From Eisenbergiella tayi (lineage in GTDB: Bacteria; Bacillota; Clostridia; Lachnospirales; Lachnospiraceae), in assembly GCF_001881565.1 (NCBI RefSeq), contig NZ_MPDJ01000015.1, positions 1-64,000 of the forward strand: DNA of 64,000 bases, given 5' to 3'. Below are positions 51,072 to 60,489 of this stretch, in pieces (position 1 is the first letter of the stretch; each line of letters opens with the position of its first letter). A model generated the notes under the pieces. It was not told the origin of the DNA. It saw nothing but the letters and a program-made list of their open reading frames with translations, and ran no database searches. Both the position numbers and the translations under genes were made by a program.

Positions 51072-51521
51072 TTACTGCAATAATTTGTCCAGCTCTGCAT
51101 TCAGCTTTTGCTTCAGCTCCTGCAGTTCCTCATCGGACGGCAGGTACTGCTCTGCATACATTTCCTCTCTCGGCAGCTTCCAGACAGGGCCCGGCTCCGG
51201 AGTATCTCCCTTTCTTCTGGGAAAAATATGCCAGTGCATGTGCACATTTTCTCCCTGGCCCAATAACTCATAATTCAATTTATCCGGGCCGAAAGCATTG
51301 TATACCGCTTCCGCCACCAAAGACATTTCATTCAGGAACGTTTCCCTGAAAGGCCTCTCAAGAAAATGGATTTCCGTGGCATGTACTTTACACAGAAATA
51401 AGGTATATCCCTTAATTCTCTGATAATCCCCGATTACCACATAACCGGTTTCCAGCTCTCTGACAAAATATCTGTTTTTACCCTCTATGGTTTCCTGGAT
51501 TGTTTGACACACCCCACACAT
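51072..51521 (-). CDS. HIT-family nucleotide hydrolase
   Basis: 149 residues. Histidine triad NVHMHWHIFPRR is intact, and CGVCQTIQ and FLCKVHATEIHFLE fit the HIT family. It probably hydrolyses adenosine phosphoramidates or dinucleoside polyphosphates. ATG 51521 is preceded by GGAGG at 9 bases; a GTG at 51542 is possible but poorly spaced and would overlap the upstream gene. Confidence 0.87.
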   Translation of the reverse strand: MCGVCQTIQETIEGKNRYFVRELETGYVVIGDYQRIKGYTLFLCKVHATEIHFLERPFRETFLNEMSLVAEAVYNAFGPDKLNYELLGQGENVHMHWHIFPRRKGDTPEPGPVWKLPREEMYAEQYLPSDEELQELKQKLNAELDKLLQ

Positions 51522-51538
51522 AAGCTTTTTCCTCCGTC

Positions 51539-51874
51539 TCACTTTATCTCATATTTAGCAAATGCTTTCTCCGCATCCATATGAACCTCTCTGAAAAATA
51601 ATACAAGCCAGACAATGTAAGCCCCGACAGCGAAATAACCCGAAAGGAACCAGGAACCAAGGGCGCCGATCAGCATAATAACAGACCAAAGCGCAAAATG
51701 ATTCCTATAGTCCTTTGCCATCCTTTTCCTGTCATATTTTTCCTGCTTCCATTTCGGAAGGGTATTAAACCCGCTGATCAGTTTTGCCGATTTCTCCTTA
51801 AAAACGGCAAAAACCAGCGCCAGTACTGCAAAACACGGAACTAAAATAATACACATATAAAAACCGATAAGCAT
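51539..51874 (-). CDS. DUF3784-like membrane protein
   Basis: 111 residues with an N-terminal span (about 3-24), the cytoplasmic segment LISGFNTLPKWKQEKYDRKR typical of DUF3784, and two further spans (about 60-95). The function is unknown. AGGAGG lies before the start; 17 bp separate it from the HIT gene. Confidence 0.7.
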   Translation of the reverse strand: MLIGFYMCIILVPCFAVLALVFAVFKEKSAKLISGFNTLPKWKQEKYDRKRMAKDYRNHFALWSVIMLIGALGSWFLSGYFAVGAYIVWLVLFFREVHMDAEKAFAKYEIK

Positions 51875-51896
51875 TTAAACCCTCCTGTATGGAATG

Positions 51897-52445
51897 TCAC
51901 CTTTTGAAATTAACAATTTTGGCTTTTTCATATATCTCAAACATATTTTTAAAATAGGAGGGATCCTGCGTTTCCTGCTCCCCATTTTCGGAATCAAAGT
52001 ATGTATATGAAGCATTTCCGTCCGTATCAAAATTTTCATTTACATATTTAACAGCTACCAGCTGTTTCTGCGAATCATCGACTGCATATTGTGCTGCGAA
52101 GTGGCCGCCGGCAGCATAGATCCAGTTTTCATCATATCTGACAGGATAAGCCGTTCCCAGTGATTCTACCGTCCCGATTTCCTTCACTTCCCCGTCCCAC
52201 GCATAATAGACTCTGCAGGTCATTGCCGCCTCAGTATCCTCATCGTAGCTGTAGGTCCCTTCCGCAATCAGCAAAACAGGCAGGCCGCCCTCCGGGCGCT
52301 CCACATAGGCATAGGCCTCATCCTCCGACATCGCTCCTATTACAGAAGAATAGACCTTTTCCGTTTTTTCCTTTCCGCATCCGATTAAGCCAAGCATACT
52401 GATTAATAAAATAATTATAATCCCTTCTCTATATCCTCGTTTCAT
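51897..52445 (-). CDS. Putative lipoprotein
   Basis: 182 residues. The signal peptide with basic start and lipobox LIGC (C23) predicts a lipid-anchored extracytoplasmic protein. The rest is beta-rich (TCRVYYAWDGEVKEIGTVE, ENWIYAAGGHFAAQYAVDD) without a family I know. It lies 22 bp before the DUF3784-like membrane protein gene, so the two may act together at the envelope. Confidence 0.72.
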   Translation of the reverse strand: MKRGYREGIIIILLISMLGLIGCGKEKTEKVYSSVIGAMSEDEAYAYVERPEGGLPVLLIAEGTYSYDEDTEAAMTCRVYYAWDGEVKEIGTVESLGTAYPVRYDENWIYAAGGHFAAQYAVDDSQKQLVAVKYVNENFDTDGNASYTYFDSENGEQETQDPSYFKNMFEIYEKAKIVNFKR

Positions 52446-52499
52446 AATCCTCTTCCTATCATATCCAAATTTTTCATCCGCCTTTTTCTTACCGGAATA

Positions 52500-53342
52500 T
52501 TATTTCCTTATTACCGCACAAATCGTCTCGTCCCTGCCTGTAAAAGCTTTACCTGCCGCATCATCGTAAAATTCCGGTGCTGAAAATCCGGCATTCCTGA
52601 TTTCCGCCTCCAGCATTTCCCTGGAATACACCTGGTTCCAGATATTATAGCATTCACAATTCTCTTCCGTAACCACCACATATTGCTCCAGCGTATTCTG
52701 CGAATCATGATAAACAGAATTTCTCTGAATAACCGCATAGGGCTTTTCCGACCAGAAACCGCTCTCTTCATATCCTACGGAATCCTTTTCCTCAAAAGCA
52801 CTGAGAAACCTATCCGTCCATCCGTCCAGGAACAGAATGCCTCCATCCTTCAGGGCCTTTCTGCACTTCTTCAGCAATACAGCCCTGTCCTCCGGCGCCA
52901 GCACGCCAAAATCACAATAGATTAAAATGATAACGTCAAACTTCTCCTGATAATCAATTTCCAGATAATTCTGATATTGATACCGGATATTCATCTGTTT
53001 CTCCGCCGCGTGCTGCTTCGCATATTGTATGGAACGCGCGGAAAAATCAATGCCTGTCACACAGAAGCCTTTTTCTGCAAGAAGCTCTGCATAAATACCT
53101 GGTCCGCAGCCCAGATCAAGCAGTGTTTTTCCTGTCCCTCCACCGCAATATCCGCAAATCCAGTCGACTGATTTCCTGACGAACTCCATTTTCCTTGTCG
53201 CACCGTCCTCCTCCTGATTGAGATGTGCTTCCAGCATATACTTTGAAATATTTTCATCATCCCAAAAAGCAGACGAACTTTTTTCATATAACTTAGGTTT
53301 TTCTTTTATATAACGTAAAAAATTATGATTAACCTCGCTCAT
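52500..53342 (-). CDS. Class I SAM-dependent methyltransferase
   Basis: 280 residues. Motif I LLDLGCGPGIYAELLAEKG, GIDFSARSIQYAK, VIILIYCDFGVL and LKDGGILFLDGW. An N-terminal 60-residue part (NHFLRYIKEKPKLYEKSSSA) precedes the fold and may bind substrate. The target is unknown. Its ATG is 45 bp downstream of a GNAT gene's stop. Confidence 0.87.
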   Translation of the reverse strand: MSEVNHNFLRYIKEKPKLYEKSSSAFWDDENISKYMLEAHLNQEEDGATRKMEFVRKSVDWICGYCGGGTGKTLLDLGCGPGIYAELLAEKGFCVTGIDFSARSIQYAKQHAAEKQMNIRYQYQNYLEIDYQEKFDVIILIYCDFGVLAPEDRAVLLKKCRKALKDGGILFLDGWTDRFLSAFEEKDSVGYEESGFWSEKPYAVIQRNSVYHDSQNTLEQYVVVTEENCECYNIWNQVYSREMLEAEIRNAGFSAPEFYDDAAGKAFTGRDETICAVIRK

Positions 53343-53387
53343 TAACTAACTTCCTTCTTTCTTTTTCCTTCCGGAATTCCGAAAGCC

Positions 53388-53873
53388 TTATCCCCTCTTT
53401 TCCTGACTGCAGGCCAGATGCTTTGCCAGAAAAAGACAGGGATTTGCCTCATCCCAGAGCAAAGGGAAAACCTCCAGAGGGATAAATCCCATTTTTTCAT
53501 AAAACCGTCTGGTCCGTTCATACGGTTCAAAATCCACAGAACCATCCAGGGTTTTTACCGTAAGATAAACAAATCCCTTCTGTTGACAATACTCTTCCGC
53601 ACGTTCCATCAGCTCCGATCCAATGCCCATTCTATGGTATTCTTTCAGAATCCCCATGACACATACCTCGGCTGTGAATGCATTATGTATCTTAACCGCC
53701 AAAAAGCCAACCGGCCTTTCTCCGTCGTATACCCCGTAAAACGGCATCTCTTCCACCAGGCTGACATATTCCGCTATGGATTCTTCAATGCCAAACCATT
53801 CCGGCAGCCTGTGGAGAACAGTATCACAGATTTCCTTTTTTGCATTTCCGTCTCCTACTTCTCTTATCTCCAT
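53388..53873 (-). CDS. GNAT family N-acetyltransferase
   Basis: 161 residues. Core VCVMGILKEYHRMGIGSELM and the RTRRFYEKMGFIPLEVFP segment. ATG 53873 follows GAGAGGAG; the frame is open to 53978 but the added residues do not belong to the fold. The substrate is unknown. Confidence 0.87.
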   Translation of the reverse strand: MEIREVGDGNAKKEICDTVLHRLPEWFGIEESIAEYVSLVEEMPFYGVYDGERPVGFLAVKIHNAFTAEVCVMGILKEYHRMGIGSELMERAEEYCQQKGFVYLTVKTLDGSVDFEPYERTRRFYEKMGFIPLEVFPLLWDEANPCLFLAKHLACSQEKRG

Positions 53874-53974
53874 CACTATTCTCCTCTCCACGGTAAACAG
53901 GCAGGATATTGTTTGCTCCATTATACCCTCTAAAGGAATGAGGTACAATGGCTTTCTTTTTTTCTGCTGAAAAA

Positions 53975-54014
53975 ACATAGCCGTACCAGCTTGCCCCGCT
54001 GATACGGCTGTGTT
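53975..54014 (-). terminator. Terminator of the XRE gene at 54038
   Basis: On the minus strand AACACAGCCGTATCAG pairs with CTGGTACGGCTATGT, followed by TTTTTTC. Confidence 0.85.
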
Positions 54015-54037
54015 TACCAGAAAGCTTTATTTACTGC

Positions 54038-54565
54038 TCATTCGTCCCTGCCGATTGTATGGTTTTGTCCATAGATTCTCTTTTTAACGGCATTTATTTT
54101 ATAGATAATATTACTTGTATATATCACTGCGGTAATCAGCATTCCGAAGGACACCCCTTCGCAAAAATCTGCAATATTTCCGGTAATACCTTTATCCGCA
54201 AGGCCTGTTCCCTCCAAAATTAAAAAAGCAATAAAGCTAATTACTCCAATCCAGGCAAAAATATGGAGTTTCTTCATCATACGCATCTTTTCATCATTGC
54301 TGTAATCGGCCGCCTTTAATACGGTTTCTTTCATATCCTTATCCATTTTCCCGCTTTCCCTTTCTCCATTCAATAATTCCTTCAATTCCACATTGTAATA
54401 CTCTGATATCATTACTAAGATATCCAGATCCGGCATGTTGCTGCCGGTTTCCCATCTCGAAACAGTTCTGCCCGATACATTCATTATTTCTGAAAACTGT
54501 TCCTGTGTGAGTCCTTTCTCTTTTCGAAGCTCCTTTAGAAAGCTTCCAATCTTCTGCTGATTCAC
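54038..54565 (-). CDS. XRE-family regulator with membrane anchor
   Basis: 175 residues: helix-turn-helix (about 8-65; LTQEQFSEIMNVSGRTVSRWE), linker, then two membrane spans (about 105-125 and 132-155). Same design as the protein at 23830. It forms a single-gene unit with terminator. AAAGGAGG stands before the start. The target is unknown, possibly its own promoter or a cell-envelope function. Confidence 0.87.
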   Translation of the reverse strand: MNQQKIGSFLKELRKEKGLTQEQFSEIMNVSGRTVSRWETGSNMPDLDILVMISEYYNVELKELLNGERESGKMDKDMKETVLKAADYSNDEKMRMMKKLHIFAWIGVISFIAFLILEGTGLADKGITGNIADFCEGVSFGMLITAVIYTSNIIYKINAVKKRIYGQNHTIGRDE

Positions 54566-54664
54566 CAGGCATACCTCCTTTCAAAAGCAATCGTAAAACA
54601 GAACTGGTGAAAAAAACACGACATAAAGCGGGAAATGGCGTATTTTTTATAACCAGACACAAAA

Positions 54665-54712
54665 TGTCCGGAGTCAGCCGTCAAAGCCAACCCCGGACAC
54701 CATTCTTTTTTA
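54665..54712. terminator. Terminator behind prfA
   Basis: TGTCCGG pairs with CCGGACA, with an inner GTCAGCC/GGCTTTGAC region, flanked by T-rich runs on both strands. It lies 47 bp beyond the prfA stop. Confidence 0.7.
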
Positions 54713-54758
54713 TCTCACTATCTGTTATTCCGGCTGCCATGATTTGCCAAACCCTCTT

Positions 54759-55832
54759 CTAGGCTTCATTCATCCTTGCGAGTTTTGCACTTTGGTCGGC
54801 TGCTATAAGGCTGTCAAGGAGTTCATCGATATCACCGTTCATAATATCATCAATCTTGTAAAGCGTAAGTTTAATCCGGTGATCCGTTACACGTCCCTGA
54901 GGGAAATTATAGGTACGGATTTTTTCCGAACGATCTCCGGTTCCGATCTGGCTTCTTCTCAGCTCCGCCTCAGCATCGTGGGCCTTCTGCTGTTCGATGT
55001 CATACAGCTTCGCACGCAGCAGGGCAAAAGCCTTGGCCTTATTCTGAAGCTGGGACTTTTCCGTCTGGCTGTATACCACAATTCCTGTGGGATAATGGGT
55101 CAGACGCACCGCGGAGTCCGTAGTATTAACGCACTGTCCTCCGTTTCCGGAAGCACGCATAACATCGATTCGGATGTCCTTATCATCAATAACCACATCC
55201 ACGTCCTCCACTTCCGGCATGACCGCCACGGTGATGGTGGATGTATGGATACGTCCGCCGGATTCCGTTTCCGGCACACGCTGTACACGGTGAACCCCGC
55301 TTTCGTATTTCAGGCGGGAATAGGCTCCTTTTCCGTTGATCATGAAGCTGACTTCCTTCATGCCGCCGATACCGATTTCGTCCGCTCCGACCAACTCCAC
55401 CTTCCAACGGTTTCGTTCCGCATATTTCACATACAAACGATACATTTCCGCTGCAAAAAGCGCGGCTTCATCTCCGCCCGCACCCGCACGGATTTCCACA
55501 ACAACGTTTTTATCATCATTAGGATCCTTGGGGAGCAGCAGGATCTTCATTTCCTGTTCCAGCTCCTGGATACGCCTTTTGGCTTCACTGTTTTCTTCTT
55601 TCAGAAGCTCCCGCATTTCCTCATCGGACTCGGATTCCAGCATGATCATACTGTCCTCCGCATCCTGTTTCACTTTTTTATATTCCTTATAGGCCTCCAC
55701 AAGCGGTGTCAGATCGCTCTGTTCCTTCATGAGGGAACGGAAACGATCCTGATTGGCCGTTACAGAAGGCTCATTTAATTCATTCATTATTTCTTCATAA
55801 CGACGAAGCAGGTCTTCCAGCCTGTCAAACAT
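54759..55832 (-). CDS. prfA: Peptide chain release factor 1
   Basis: 357 residues, full length. Recognises UAA/UAG stop codons at the ribosome. The PxT-region reads [17 protein letters not shown], and the catalytic GGQ lies in [17 protein letters not shown], in the form usual for Clostridia. The [20 protein letters not shown] helix follows. It lies 51 bp downstream of prmC, whose product methylates the GGQ glutamine. Confidence 0.97.
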   Translation of the reverse strand: MFDRLEDLLRRYEEIMNELNEPSVTANQDRFRSLMKEQSDLTPLVEAYKEYKKVKQDAEDSMIMLESESDEEMRELLKEENSEAKRRIQELEQEMKILLLPKDPNDDKNVVVEIRAGAGGDEAALFAAEMYRLYVKYAERNRWKVELVGADEIGIGGMKEVSFMINGKGAYSRLKYESGVHRVQRVPETESGGRIHTSTITVAVMPEVEDVDVVIDDKDIRIDVMRASGNGGQCVNTTDSAVRLTHYPTGIVVYSQTEKSQLQNKAKAFALLRAKLYDIEQQKAHDAEAELRRSQIGTGDRSEKIRTYNFPQGRVTDHRIKLTLYKIDDIMNGDIDELLDSLIAADQSAKLARMNEA

Positions 55833-55883
55833 ATTTTATCATTCCTTCCTTAACAGGACTGCCTGAAGCACAGTCCATTTCCT

Positions 55884-56717
55884 TTACGCATACCACAATC
55901 CGGATACCACCCGGTCAAGTCCGGCAAAATCCTTTGTCACCCTGACCTCAGAAAATCCGTGCTTTTCCATCAGCTCTTTCACAGCCTCACCCTGATCATA
56001 ACCGATTTCAAAATACAGGCTGCCTCCCCGAACAAGATGCTCCGGGCAGCCCTCCAGTATTTTCCGGTAAAAAACCAGGCCGTCCTCCCCTCCGTCCAGA
56101 GCGGAAAGCGGTTCGTGAAGCCTCACCTCATCCATCAGGCCGTCAATGACCCGGGTTTGTATATAAGGCGGATTGGATACTATAATATCATATTTATCTT
56201 CTATCTTTTCAAACAGATCACTGCGCAGAAAACAGGCCTGTATTCCCAGCCTGCGCGCATTTTCTCCGGCAACAGCCAGCGCTTCCTGCGAAATGTCGGC
56301 TCCTGTCCCCCGGCAGTCATTGGAATAATGAAGGAGGCTGAGCAATATACAGCCTGAACCGGTGCACATGTCCAGGATCCTGCTCCCATCCATCATATCG
56401 CGCATCACTTCTTCCACAAGGATTTCCGTATCCTGCCTGGGAATAAGTACGTGCCCGTTTACCAGAAAGGTAAGCCCCATAAACTCCTGCTCACCGGTAA
56501 GATGCTGCAAAGGGATATGCTGCGCACGTTTCTGAATCCAGTCCTTGTATCTGTTTTTTTCCTCTTCGGACAGCAGCCTGTCGCCATGTACAAGCAGGGT
56601 ATTTCTGTCTGTCCCGCATATCTTTTCCAAAAGCAGCCTTGCGTCCAGCTCCGCTTCCGATACTCCGGCCGTCTCCAGACTCTGCTTTCCCCAGTCATAA
56701 CCTTCTTTGTAATTCAT
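55884..56717 (-). CDS. prmC: Release factor glutamine methyltransferase
   Basis: 277 residues. N-terminal helical domain (EAELDARLLLEKICG, HIPLQHLTGEQEF), SAM motif ILDMCTGSGCILLSLL and the diagnostic NPPY in IIVSNPPYIQT. It methylates the GGQ glutamine of release factors. The start overlaps the DUF1385 stop by 4 bp (ATGA). Confidence 0.95.
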   Translation of the reverse strand: MNYKEGYDWGKQSLETAGVSEAELDARLLLEKICGTDRNTLLVHGDRLLSEEEKNRYKDWIQKRAQHIPLQHLTGEQEFMGLTFLVNGHVLIPRQDTEILVEEVMRDMMDGSRILDMCTGSGCILLSLLHYSNDCRGTGADISQEALAVAGENARRLGIQACFLRSDLFEKIEDKYDIIVSNPPYIQTRVIDGLMDEVRLHEPLSALDGGEDGLVFYRKILEGCPEHLVRGGSLYFEIGYDQGEAVKELMEKHGFSEVRVTKDFAGLDRVVSGLWYA

Positions 56718-57769
56718 TGCAGTATGGGCTCTCCTGTCTCCGTTTCGTCCACTTCTGCCATACCGTCCTCTTCCAAAGCCGTTTCTGTCCGGCCGCCGTC
56801 ATCCATCCAGGATTCATCCACTTCATAACCGAATTCTTCCTTCAGATATGCTTTCCAGTCAAACACAGCTTCTACGGAAGCAATAGCCACTTCAATCATG
56901 CTTTCGTCCGGTTCCCTGGTTGTCAGCTTCTGAAGCCACATACCGGGCTTGGAAATTAAGTTGATGAAGATGTTGTCACTTCTGCCCGCAAGACGGATAA
57001 TCTCATAGGAAATTCCAGCAATAACCGGAATCAGCAGAATTCTTACCACCAGCCTGAGCCCCGGGTTTTCCACCCGTATAAACATGAAAAGAATAATACT
57101 GATCAACATGACAAACAAAAGAAAGCTTGTTCCGCATCTTTTATGCAGGCGGGAGCTTCTCATGGCATCCTTAACCGTCAGGGGACGGCCTTTTTCCAGA
57201 CAGTTAATGCACTTATGCTCCGCTCCGTGATATTGGTAAACACGCCGGATATCCTTCATCCCGGCGATCAGGGCCACATAGGACAGAAAAATAGCAAGAC
57301 GGACAATACCTTCCAATATGGCAAGAAGGGAAGCATTTCTGATATAGGAATGGAACAGAAGGCTGATACCGTAAGGCAGCGCAATGAAAATAGCCACTGC
57401 AAGCACAATGGAAAAGGCTACGGTTAAGCCCATCAAAAGCTTTTCCCCATTCCCTTTGCTCACCTTATCCAGCATCTGATCCGTTTTGGTTTCCTTGGCA
57501 TCCTCTTCCTCATAAAAGCTTGCTGAATAGGTCAGTGTCTGCATTCCCAGAACAAGAGAATCTATAAAGTTAAAAACCCCTCTGATAAAAGGCAGCTTTG
57601 TCAGCTTGCTGCCCGACAGAATCCCGGTATATTTTTCTTTTTTTGTTTCGATGTTTCCGTCCGGCTTTCTCACCGATACGGCATACTCGTCTTTGTTTTT
57701 CATCATGACGCCTTCCAGTACGGCCTGGCCGCCGATTCCGGAATAGTGTCCGCAGTTCTTTTTACTCAT
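56714..57769 (-). CDS. DUF1385 membrane protein
   Basis: 351 residues. N-terminal GGQAVLEGVMMKNKDEYAVS is the DUF1385 hallmark, followed by several spans (about 110-260) and YHGAEHKCINCLEKG, a His/Cys site that may bind metal. The C-terminus is acidic. ATG 57769 follows AGGAGG; the longer frame from 57808 is not needed. In Firmicutes it is regularly placed between rpmE and prmC; its role is unknown. Confidence 0.88.
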   Translation of the reverse strand: MSKKNCGHYSGIGGQAVLEGVMMKNKDEYAVSVRKPDGNIETKKEKYTGILSGSKLTKLPFIRGVFNFIDSLVLGMQTLTYSASFYEEEDAKETKTDQMLDKVSKGNGEKLLMGLTVAFSIVLAVAIFIALPYGISLLFHSYIRNASLLAILEGIVRLAIFLSYVALIAGMKDIRRVYQYHGAEHKCINCLEKGRPLTVKDAMRSSRLHKRCGTSFLLFVMLISIILFMFIRVENPGLRLVVRILLIPVIAGISYEIIRLAGRSDNIFINLISKPGMWLQKLTTREPDESMIEVAIASVEAVFDWKAYLKEEFGYEVDESWMDDGGRTETALEEDGMAEVDETETGEPILQ

Positions 57770-57865
57770 ATTTGGCCCTCCTGTCCGCCCTTTATCCGCA
57801 GACGTCAATTCAAAGGCTGAAAGCTTCCCTTCACCCTTTTTCCTCCCTGACGGGTTCCACAGTAT

Positions 57866-57902
57866 GAAAAAGAAGGTTGAGATTAATTAACCTCAACCTT
57901 TC
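57866..57902 (-). terminator. Terminator behind rpmE
   Basis: AAGGTTGAG pairs with CTCAACCTT around TTAATTAA-like loop sequence; on the minus strand CTTTTTC follows. It lies 10 bp after the rpmE stop. Confidence 0.75.
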
Positions 57903-57911
57903 TTGCAGCTC

Positions 57912-58118
57912 TTATTTGTTTTCCACACCATACTTCTTGTTAAACTTATCAATACGTCCACGAGCCTGAGCAGCTTTCTGCTGGCCTGTGTAGAATGAAT
58001 GGCACTTGGAGCATACTTCCACGTGAATCTCGGGTTTGGTGGAACCTGTTACAAATGTGTTTCCGCAGTTGCAGGTTACAGTTGCCTGGTAAAACGCAGG
58101 ATGGAGTCCTTCTTTCAT
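57912..58118 (-). CDS. rpmE: 50S ribosomal protein L31 (zinc-binding form)
   Basis: 68 residues, starting [20 protein letters not shown]. The four cysteines CNCG and CSKC place it in the zinc-containing C+ class. ATG 58118 follows GAGGTG; the frame is open to 58172 but family similarity begins at 58118. It lies behind rho, as usual in this group. Confidence 0.96.
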   Translation of the reverse strand: MKEGLHPAFYQATVTCNCGNTFVTGSTKPEIHVEVCSKCHSFYTGQQKAAQARGRIDKFNKKYGVENK

Positions 58119-58296
58119 AGTTTTCACCTCTTCTATATTTTTTGTTCCCATTAATATTTCGTTCTCATCCACTTGCCTTTCGGCCGCCGCTCACAGTTCT
58201 GACTGTAAACAGCTTTTTAATTGTAGCATAGCTTTTCCATCAATGCAAGTAGAAAATCCGCTTATTTTCCAATATTTTGCGGCTTTTTATGAAGAA

Positions 58297-60075
58297 TCAG
58301 ATAAATTTCATTTTTTTAACCAGATTTACGAAATCCGAATTGTTTTTGGTGCGCGCAAACATATCCAGTATCTTATCCACCGCGTCCTCAGGTCTCAGGC
58401 TGTTAAGAGCCTTACGCAGGACACCGATAGCCTCCAGTTCTTCCGGGGTAAGAAGAAGATCTTCCCTTCTGGTTCCGGATTTGGGGATATCGATAGCGGG
58501 GAATACCCTTCTTTCGGAAAGCTTTCTGTCCAGCACGATTTCCATATTGCCGGTTCCCTTGAACTCTTCATATATAACATCGTCCATCTTGCTTCCCGTA
58601 TCCACAAGAGCCGTAGCAAGAATAGTCAGACTGCCGCCTTCCCTCATATTTCTTGCCGCACCGAAAAAGCGCTTGGGCATATGCAGGGCCGCCGGATCCA
58701 GACCACCTGACAGGGTTCTTCCGCTGGGCGGGATTACCAGATTGTAGGCTCTGGTCAGACGAGTGATACTGTCAAGGAGTATTATGACATCCTTCTTATG
58801 CTCCACCAGACGTTTTGCCCTCTCAATAACCATTTCAGACACTCTCTTATGATGCTCCGGCAGTTCGTCAAATGTGGAGTAAATAACTTCTACGTTAGGG
58901 CCTTCTATCGCTTCCCTGAAGTCCGTTACTTCTTCCGGACGTTCGTCAATCAGAAGAATAATCAGATGCATGTCCGGATTATTCACCTTGACAGACTGCG
59001 CCACCTGCTTCAGCAGAGTCGTCTTACCTGCCTTGGGAGGGGAAACAATCATACCCCTCTGCCCCTTTCCCACAGGACTCATCAAATCCATAATACGCAT
59101 CGCCACGGAAGAGCGGGACATCTCAAGACGCACTCTTTCTTCCGGGAATATAGGCGTCATATCTTCAAAATTAGTTCTCTTCGCCGCCACATCGGGAGCA
59201 TATCCGTTAATGGATTTTACATACAGAAGGGCAGAGAATTTCTCATTCTGCGTCTTAATTCTGGTATTGCCGACTACAATATCCCCTGTTTTCAAATTAA
59301 ATCTGCGGATCTGGCTGGGCGCCACATAGACATCGTTTTCACCCGGCAGGTAATTGGCGCAGCGGATAAAACCATATCCGTCAGGCATAACCTCCAGAAT
59401 CCCGTTAGCGGTAACCCCGCTGTCCAGATCGGAAGGGAACTTCTCATCTTCTGCAATGGCAGGCGCCGGAATTTCCGCCTGGGCGATTTCGGCTCTTTCC
59501 ACAGGTGTATTCCTGTTTTCATTCCTGACTGTATTATCCGTACGTTCCGCGTAAGAGGGCCGTTCTCCAGTCTGATTTCCTGAAGTATTCTGCCGGTTTC
59601 CATTATTTACAATAATGCTTCTCTGGCTCCGCTGCTCCTGGCCTCCATTCGGACGGCTGTCTCCGTTTTTACGGATTCCGGTGTCTCTGCGTACCGGTCT
59701 CCGATCCGTATTGCGGTTCTGGGAAGCCGTATGAGACTCCTCTGCAGCTGCAGGCTGAGAAGGGGCCGGTGCCTTTACAGGGGCCGGCTTTTCTTCCGAA
59801 GCTGCGCTCTTTACAGGCTCCGTTTTCTTCTCTTCTGCTGCCTTTTCCCTGCTTTTTTTTGTCTCATGAGCAGTCCTGGGTTTTTCCGCTGTCTCTTCCT
59901 TTGTCTCTGCTTTGGGCGCGGCTGTCTGTTCTTTTTCTTCCTTTTCGTCCAGCGCTACCATAGCATCTATGATATCTGCCTTTTTCATTCCTGAAGTTCC
60001 TTTAATTCCGCGTGATTTTGCAATTTCCTTCAGATCTGCTAATGCCAGAGACTGATACTTTTCTCTCATACCCAT
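58297..60075 (-). CDS. rho: Transcription termination factor Rho
   Basis: 592 residues from ATG 60075 (GGAGG 6 bases upstream; ATG 60069 is an alternative). An N-terminal Rho_N helix bundle (ALADLKEIAKSRGI) is followed by a long, low-complexity insertion (about 45-215) rich in Lys/Glu/Ala and then Arg/Asn/Gln. The cold-shock RNA-binding domain (ILEVMPDGYGFIRCANYLPG) and the hexameric ATPase with SPPKAGKTTLLKQVA, DSITRLTRAYN and GGLDPAALHMPKRFF come after. The insertion makes it much longer than E. coli Rho (419). Confidence 0.96.
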   Translation of the reverse strand: MGMREKYQSLALADLKEIAKSRGIKGTSGMKKADIIDAMVALDEKEEKEQTAAPKAETKEETAEKPRTAHETKKSREKAAEEKKTEPVKSAASEEKPAPVKAPAPSQPAAAEESHTASQNRNTDRRPVRRDTGIRKNGDSRPNGGQEQRSQRSIIVNNGNRQNTSGNQTGERPSYAERTDNTVRNENRNTPVERAEIAQAEIPAPAIAEDEKFPSDLDSGVTANGILEVMPDGYGFIRCANYLPGENDVYVAPSQIRRFNLKTGDIVVGNTRIKTQNEKFSALLYVKSINGYAPDVAAKRTNFEDMTPIFPEERVRLEMSRSSVAMRIMDLMSPVGKGQRGMIVSPPKAGKTTLLKQVAQSVKVNNPDMHLIILLIDERPEEVTDFREAIEGPNVEVIYSTFDELPEHHKRVSEMVIERAKRLVEHKKDVIILLDSITRLTRAYNLVIPPSGRTLSGGLDPAALHMPKRFFGAARNMREGGSLTILATALVDTGSKMDDVIYEEFKGTGNMEIVLDRKLSERRVFPAIDIPKSGTRREDLLLTPEELEAIGVLRKALNSLRPEDAVDKILDMFARTKNNSDFVNLVKKMKFI

Positions 60076-60489
60076 ACCTTTCCTCCGTACCAAACGTACA
60101 AAATGTTACTAAAATACATACAACAAATCCGCCACAATACCATCCTTAATAATAAAAAAGGTAGGTTTCCTGCTGCTTTTTTCTGTCGGTTATTCATTTC
60201 AATTTATCAGGGAAATAATTAATGACAACAGGCCTTTCTGCCGTTATTCAGGCGCGAAAGCCAGCTTTCCATGTCTGTCTACTGGCAACGCCGTCCAATC
60301 GGAACAGTAACGCCAACAAGATATGTATTGGATATAATACTACAAAATTGGTATCTTTATGTGACCACATTATACAACACTATACCAAAAATAGGAAGCC
60401 TTTTTTTCAAAAAGCTTCCTGTTCATGGGAAATTTACGTTATGATATACTATTATTTAATAATTCTAAAATCCTCGGAAGGGAAGATTT
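60076..60489. other. Intergenic region upstream of rho
   Basis: 414 bp without a credible gene. On the minus strand a TATAAT (60374-60369) could be the rho promoter -10, implying a leader of about 290 nt. The left part is also the 3' end of the upstream HXXEE transcript. A weak + strand frame (60222-60545) has no ribosome-binding site and is rejected. Confidence 0.45.
60393..60420 (-). terminator. Terminator behind the HXXEE gene
   Basis: On the minus strand AGGAAGC pairs with GCTTCCT around an A/T-rich loop, then ATTTTT, about 70 bp beyond the stop at 60490. Confidence 0.6.

Noticed and set aside
43031-53873. Integron-like cassette array
   Set aside because: I looked for repeated imperfect palindromes between genes and found none; many genes overlap, which cassettes do not, and there is no integrase.
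54744-55778. 344-codon + strand frame opposite prfA
   Set aside because: It is antisense to an unmistakable release factor gene; long frames opposite conserved genes are expected.
58798-59583. 261-codon + strand frame opposite rho
   Set aside because: Shadow frame of rho without ribosome-binding site or recognisable domains.
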